Assembly (NCBI GenBank): GCA_947642555.1
Contig: CANRSX010000007.1
Coordinates: forward strand, 62,001 to 126,000
Direction of reading: 5' to 3'
Length of the DNA stretch: 64,000 nucleotides
Source: an uncultured Roseburia sp.
GTDB taxonomy: Bacteria > Bacillota > Clostridia > Lachnospirales > Lachnospiraceae
Shown: in pieces, positions 60,195 to 64,000 of the stretch
How the letters are laid out: each line of letters opens with the position of its first letter
How positions within the stretch are numbered: the first letter of the stretch is position 1
The notes under the pieces: generated by a model
Databases searched by the model: none
Seen by the model: only the letters and a program-made list of their open reading frames with translations
Told to the model about the DNA's origin: nothing
Translations under genes and position numbers: made by a program

Positions 60195-61205
60195 ATGGCG
60201 AAAGCTGAAGAATACAATGGAGTACAGAAAGCGGCGATTCTTCTGATTGCTCTCGGACCGGAACTCTCCGCGGATGTGTTTAAGCATCTGAAGGAAGAGG
60301 AGATCGAGGAACTGACACTTGAGATTGCAAATACAAGAAGCGTTTCCCCACAGGTGAAGGAAGATGTGCTGAATGAATTTTATCAGATCTGTCTGGCGCA
60401 GCAGTATATTGCCGAGGGCGGAATCGGATACGCGAAAGAGCTGCTGGATAAGGCGTTTGGCAACGACAGGGCACAGGAGGTTATCACGAAGCTTACCGCC
60501 TCCCTGCAGGTGCGTCCATTTGAGTTTGTGCGCAAGACGGACCCGAGCCAGCTGTTAAACTTTATTCAGGATGAGCATCCGCAGACGATCGCCATGATCC
60601 TGTCTTATATGACGGCGGCGCAGGCGTCCATGGTGATCGGGGCCTTAGCGCCGGAGAAGCAGGCGGACGTCGCAAAGCGTATCGCGATGATGGACCGCAC
60701 ATCGCCGGATGTGATCAAAGAGGTGGAAAAAGTGCTCGAGAGAAAGCTTGCATCGCTGGTCAATCAGGATTACACGATCGTCGGCGGCGTCGATGCGATT
60801 GTCAATATCTTAAATGCGGTAGACCGTTCTACCGAGAAGCATATTATGGAATCTCTTGAGATCGAAGAGCCCGAGCTGGCGGATGAGATCCGCAAGAAGA
60901 TGTTCGTATTTGAGGATATTCTTCTTCTGGATGACCGCGCAATTCAGCGTGTGCTCAGAGATGTGGAGAATGCGGATCTCGGTATCGCCTTAAAGTCCGC
61001 GAACGAAGAAGTGAAGAATGTGATCTTTAAGAACCTGTCCAAGCGTCTTGCGGCGATGATCCAGGAGGATATGGAATTTATGGGTCCGGTGCGTATGAAA
61101 GACGTGGAGGAAGCACAGCAGAAGATTGTCGGCGTGATCCGTAAGCTCGAAGACGCCGGCGAGATTGTAATCTCCAGGGGCGGAGGTGATGAGATCGTTG
61201 TCTAA
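60195..61205 (+). CDS. fliG: Flagellar motor switch protein FliG
   Basis: FliG is the rotor subunit that contacts the stator. The 336-residue product starts MAKAEEYNGVQKAAILLIAL. The middle domain contains the EHPQTIAMILSYM motif near residue 125. The C-terminal torque domain has MFVFEDILLLDDRAIQRVLRDVE, spread over residues 236-258, with conserved charged residues. It starts 2 bases after the fliF stop and its end overlaps fliH. Confidence 0.96.
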   Translation: MAKAEEYNGVQKAAILLIALGPELSADVFKHLKEEEIEELTLEIANTRSVSPQVKEDVLNEFYQICLAQQYIAEGGIGYAKELLDKAFGNDRAQEVITKLTASLQVRPFEFVRKTDPSQLLNFIQDEHPQTIAMILSYMTAAQASMVIGALAPEKQADVAKRIAMMDRTSPDVIKEVEKVLERKLASLVNQDYTIVGGVDAIVNILNAVDRSTEKHIMESLEIEEPELADEIRKKMFVFEDILLLDDRAIQRVLRDVENADLGIALKSANEEVKNVIFKNLSKRLAAMIQEDMEFMGPVRMKDVEEAQQKIVGVIRKLEDAGEIVISRGGGDEIVV

Positions 61206-61992
61206 TCTGTATAAGCAGTGGTATATCCAGCCGGGGGGGACAGAAGCCAGGGTGATTGATTCCAATCCGCTCGTGGCTTCCTACCTCGCGAAGAATGCTC
61301 CGCGTGCCGATGCGCCGGCTCAGGCGGAGGGCGGATTTGTGGAAGGAATCACAGCGGACGATGTGCCGGTGGAGGCTTTGGAGCCAAAAGCGGATTATGT
61401 TGCGATTGCAAAGACAGAGGCGTCGCGCATTATTGAGGAGGCAAGACAGCAGGCTGCGGAGCTTCTGGAAGAGGCGAAAGCGGATGCGGCCGGGATTCTG
61501 GAGGAGGCGAAGCAGGAGGGATATCAGGCTGCGCAGACAATGATCACCGACGAACGCGAAGCATTCCGGCAGGAGCTGAATCAGGAGTCTGAGGCGAGAA
61601 AAAGTCAGCTGGAGCAGGAATACCGGATAAAGCACGACGTGATGGAGCAGGAGCTTCTCGATGTGATCCTGACCGTTTTTAACAAGGTGTTCCATATTCA
61701 GTTTGACGAAAAACGTGAGATTCTTCTCAGTCTTGTGAATGACACGCTGATGAATGTCGGGGACGAGAAGAGTTTTCGGATCAGGGTGGCGCCCAGTCAG
61801 GTGGCGTTTCTGGAAAAGAACCGGGAGGAGATTCTTGACCATGCCGGACATGATATTGAGCTGGATATTCTGCCTGATCCGTCCATGAAAGGAAATGACT
61901 GTGTGATAGAGACGGATTCCGGAGTGTTTGACTGTGGCATGGATACACAGCTTGAGAATCTGATCAGGGATATCCGGTCACTATGTTCATAA
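61198..61992 (+). CDS. fliH: Flagellar assembly protein FliH
   Basis: FliH binds and regulates the FliI ATPase. From TTG 61198, 9 bases after GGAGGTG, the product is 264 residues and begins MSNLYKQWYIQPGG, a familiar start for this family; an ATG at 61189 has the ribosome site almost overlapping it. The central part (about 80-150) is an Ala/Glu-rich coiled coil typical of FliH/V-ATPase E-like proteins, and the C-terminal domain includes QVAFLEKNREEI. It overlaps fliG by 8 bases. Confidence 0.88.
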   Translation: MSNLYKQWYIQPGGTEARVIDSNPLVASYLAKNAPRADAPAQAEGGFVEGITADDVPVEALEPKADYVAIAKTEASRIIEEARQQAAELLEEAKADAAGILEEAKQEGYQAAQTMITDEREAFRQELNQESEARKSQLEQEYRIKHDVMEQELLDVILTVFNKVFHIQFDEKREILLSLVNDTLMNVGDEKSFRIRVAPSQVAFLEKNREEILDHAGHDIELDILPDPSMKGNDCVIETDSGVFDCGMDTQLENLIRDIRSLCS

Positions 61993-62005
61993 GGATGAAG
62001 CGTTT

Positions 62006-63316
62006 ATGACACATGCATTTGATAAATATTTACAACTTGGCGGGAAGACATATTTTGATCATCTGGGAAAGGTAGTCAGGGTGGTCGGGCTGACGATCGA
62101 GTCGGTCGGACCGAATGCGAAGCTTGGCCAGCTCTGCCGGATTATCCTGGATGCGGAGAAGAATGTGTCCGTGATGGCGGAGGTCGTGGGGTTCCGCGAC
62201 AAACGTCTCCTGCTCATGCCTTTTGAAAATGTAGAGGGGATCGGAGTCGGATGTATCGTAGAGAATACGGGACATCCGTTATCTGTGCCGGTCGGCGACG
62301 AGCTGCTGGGACATCTGCTTGACGGGATCGGCAGACCGACGGACGGCGGGGTTTTAAAGAAGGAAGAGGAGTATCCGGTGGAGGCATATCCTCCGGATCC
62401 GATGAGCAGGCGGATTATCGACGAGGTGCTGCCGCTCGGCGTGAAGGCGGTAGACGGACTGATTACCGTCGGCAAGGGACAGCGAATCGGAATCTTTGCC
62501 GGTTCCGGCGTCGGTAAGAGTACGCTGCTCGGGATGTTTGCCCGGAATACAAAGGCGGACATCAATGTGATCGCGCTGATCGGAGAGCGTGGCCGTGAGG
62601 TGAGGGAATTCGTGGAGCGGGATCTCGGCGAGGAGGGCATGAAGCGTTCTGTCGTCGTGGTCGCCACCTCCGACAAACCGGCTCTGATCCGCAACAAAGC
62701 GGCCAAGACGGCGACAGCGATTGCGGAGTATTTCAGGGATCAGGGAAAGGACGTCCTTCTGATGATGGACTCCCTGACACGTTTTTCCATGGCCCAGCGT
62801 GAGATCGGGCTTGCGTCCGGGGAGCCGCCGGTGACCAGAGGGTATCCGCCCAGCGTTTACTCGGAGATGCCGAAGCTTCTGGAGCGGGCGGGAACCTCGG
62901 AGAGCGGGTCGATCACCGGTCTGTACACAGTGCTGGTGGACGGGGATGACTTTAACGAGCCGATCACGGACACCGCGCGGAGTATTCTGGACGGACATAT
63001 CGTGCTCTCGAGATCGCTGGCGAATAAGAACCATTACCCTGCGATCGATGTGCTGGCGAGTATTTCCCGTGTCATGAGCCAGGTTGCCACGGAGGAGCAT
63101 AAGGAGCTCGCGGGCAGGCTGAATCATGTGCTGGCCACCTACAGCGAGGCGGAGGACCTGATCAATATCGGGGCCTACAAAAACGGCTCCAACCGTGAGA
63201 TCGATTACGCGATTCAGAAGATTCAGGCGGTAAATGCGTTTCTGATGCAGCGGACGGATGAGCGCTTTCAGTTCGATGAGGAGATCGCGCTTTTGGGCGA
63301 GCTGTTCCGGAACTGA
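62006..63316 (+). CDS. fliI: Flagellum-specific ATP synthase FliI
   Basis: FliI energises type III export of flagellar subunits. The 436-residue protein resembles F1-beta: Walker A GIFAGSGVGKST at residues 162-173, Walker B VLLMMDSLTRF near 253, and the family signature PPSVYSEMPKLLERAG near 290. Residues 1-90 form the N-terminal barrel domain. The ATG is 13 bases after fliH, with AAGGATGAAG upstream. Confidence 0.97.
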   Translation: MTHAFDKYLQLGGKTYFDHLGKVVRVVGLTIESVGPNAKLGQLCRIILDAEKNVSVMAEVVGFRDKRLLLMPFENVEGIGVGCIVENTGHPLSVPVGDELLGHLLDGIGRPTDGGVLKKEEEYPVEAYPPDPMSRRIIDEVLPLGVKAVDGLITVGKGQRIGIFAGSGVGKSTLLGMFARNTKADINVIALIGERGREVREFVERDLGEEGMKRSVVVVATSDKPALIRNKAAKTATAIAEYFRDQGKDVLLMMDSLTRFSMAQREIGLASGEPPVTRGYPPSVYSEMPKLLERAGTSESGSITGLYTVLVDGDDFNEPITDTARSILDGHIVLSRSLANKNHYPAIDVLASISRVMSQVATEEHKELAGRLNHVLATYSEAEDLINIGAYKNGSNREIDYAIQKIQAVNAFLMQRTDERFQFDEEIALLGELFRN

Positions 63317-63352
63317 CCGATCGGCGCTGAAGGAAGTGGAAGGATATAAGAC

Positions 63353-63793
63353 ATGGCAAAGTTTGTTTACCGGATGCAGAATATTCTGGACATCAAGGTA
63401 AAGCTGGAGGAACAGGCAAAGATCGCATACGGGATTGCGAACCGGAAGCTCGCTGAAGAGCAGGAGAAGCTTCAGGCGATCTTAATCCGCAGGACGGAAT
63501 TTGAGCGGCATGCAAAAGAGCTGATGAACGGCGTGCTCGATATGGGAAAGATCAGGGAGTGCCGCCGGGCGATCGATGTGATGAAGAGCATGCAGCGCAC
63601 ACAGATGATGAATGTACATGCGGCGGAGCGCGCGCTGGATTATGCGAGGCGTGAGCTCGACCGGGTTATGATAGAGCGCAAGACGCAGGAAAAGCTGCGT
63701 GAGCGCGCGTTTGAGGAGTTTAAGCAGGAGCTCTCGCGCGAGGAGAGCAAAGAGATTGACGAGCTGGTCAGCTATCAGTATCACGTCAGCTAG
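63353..63793 (+). CDS. fliJ: Flagellar export chaperone FliJ
   Basis: FliJ is a coiled-coil protein that links export substrates, FliI and FlhA. The 146-residue product starts MAKFVYRMQNILDIKVKLEEQAK and is nearly entirely helical and charged, with no membrane segment. GGAAGTGGAAGGA precedes the ATG, 37 bases after fliI. Length and order agree with the family, although its sequence is poorly conserved in general. Confidence 0.9.
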   Translation: MAKFVYRMQNILDIKVKLEEQAKIAYGIANRKLAEEQEKLQAILIRRTEFERHAKELMNGVLDMGKIRECRRAIDVMKSMQRTQMMNVHAAERALDYARRELDRVMIERKTQEKLRERAFEEFKQELSREESKEIDELVSYQYHVS

Positions 63794-63828
63794 ACAGATG
63801 ACGTAACGATAGGGAGGATGGAAGCAGT

Positions 63829-64000
63829 ATGGCAGAAGAAAAGGACGAGGTTTTCGATAAAAAGGCGGCGAGAGCGGCCGAGAAGGCGAAGAAGAAAGCC
63901 GATAAAAAAGCGAAAAAGTCGAAAAAAAATGAGCTTGAGGAAGAGGAAACCACAGTTGGCGGTAAGATAGCTGTGTTTTTTGTGACGCTGATTATTCTGC
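63829..64000 (+). CDS. Lys-rich single-pass flagellar protein (3' end cut by window edge)
   Basis: 57 residues are visible. After AGGGAGGATGG the ATG at 63829 opens MAEEKDEVFDKKAARAAEKA, a highly charged Lys/Ala stretch, then ELEEEETTVGGK and a membrane segment (IAVFFVTLIIL...) that runs off the window. A protein with this plan, resembling the MotE/MgtE-like protein, often follows fliJ. The assignment is by position and layout only. Confidence 0.7.
   Translation, partial: MAEEKDEVFDKKAARAAEKAKKKADKKAKKSKKNELEEEETTVGGKIAVFFVTLIIL

Overview
The window looks like part of a chromosome of a motile, spore-forming anaerobe of the Lachnospiraceae (Clostridia), with fairly high GC for that group. The clues are a flagellar basal-body operon placed directly behind topA and codY, a sigma-K gene without a pro-sequence, FeoAB iron uptake, a GGGtGRT/NifU-like pair, DUF5688, DUF1292 and DUF5662 proteins, and mostly Gram-positive-style Shine-Dalgarno sites. 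This assignment is inference from gene content; no database search was possible.

Layout. 1-5.1 kb: a partial DUF5688 gene and a complete minus-strand polyamine operon (XRE-cupin regulator, potA, potB, potC, potD). 5.3-8.9 kb: tRNA-Thr(CGT), a small membrane protein, a CgeB-like glycosyltransferase and a lower-GC AlbA_2-type regulator. 9.1-12.6 kb: queH, argH, asd. 12.8-18.9 kb: an OmpR-type two-component system, a MacB/FtsX-type ABC exporter and a YdcF protein. A dispersed element with 12-bp terminal inverted repeats sits between the kinase and the exporter, and a second copy lies at 5.9 kb. 19.0-24.7 kb: a DUF234-type ATPase with eroded motifs and a 1390-residue topoisomerase III that carries five C-terminal repeat modules and a fused GNAT acetyltransferase, followed by a 25-bp tandem repeat. 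24.7-29.1 kb: a hexapeptide-repeat protein, the NifU-like/GGGtGRT pair and a spore-type peptidoglycan-binding protein. 29.2-38.0 kb: a carbohydrate-sensing region with a GH3 enzyme, YesM/YesN, an orphan solute-binding lipoprotein, an esterase, DUF554 and an AraC regulator. 38.1-43.9 kb: feoA-feoB-Cys-rich protein, then a second orphan solute-binding lipoprotein next to a chemoreceptor. 44.0-50.4 kb: gltX, a UvrD-type helicase, DUF1292, a GH13-like protein that lacks the catalytic residues, and DUF5662. 50.5-57.0 kb: sigK, comM-like, dprA, topA, codY. 57.3-64.0 kb: flgB-flgC-fliE-fliF-fliG-fliH-fliI-fliJ and the start of the next flagellar gene.

How it fits together. CodY probably senses GTP and branched-chain amino acids, and a CodY-like box overlaps its own promoter immediately upstream of the flagellar operon. 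Several gene pairs pair a sensor with a binding protein but no permease (YesMN with a DUF3502-type lipoprotein; a chemoreceptor with a MalE-like lipoprotein), which suggests sensing rather than transport roles.

The least expected items are the TopB-GNAT fusion with a Shine-Dalgarno site at the domain boundary, the pseudo-debranching enzyme, the doubly degenerate ATPase, the dispersed inverted-repeat element, and the uncharacterised GGGtGRT/NifU-like module. No CRISPR array, phage, insertion sequence with transposase, or rRNA gene was seen. No gene-free stretch exceeds 300 bases.
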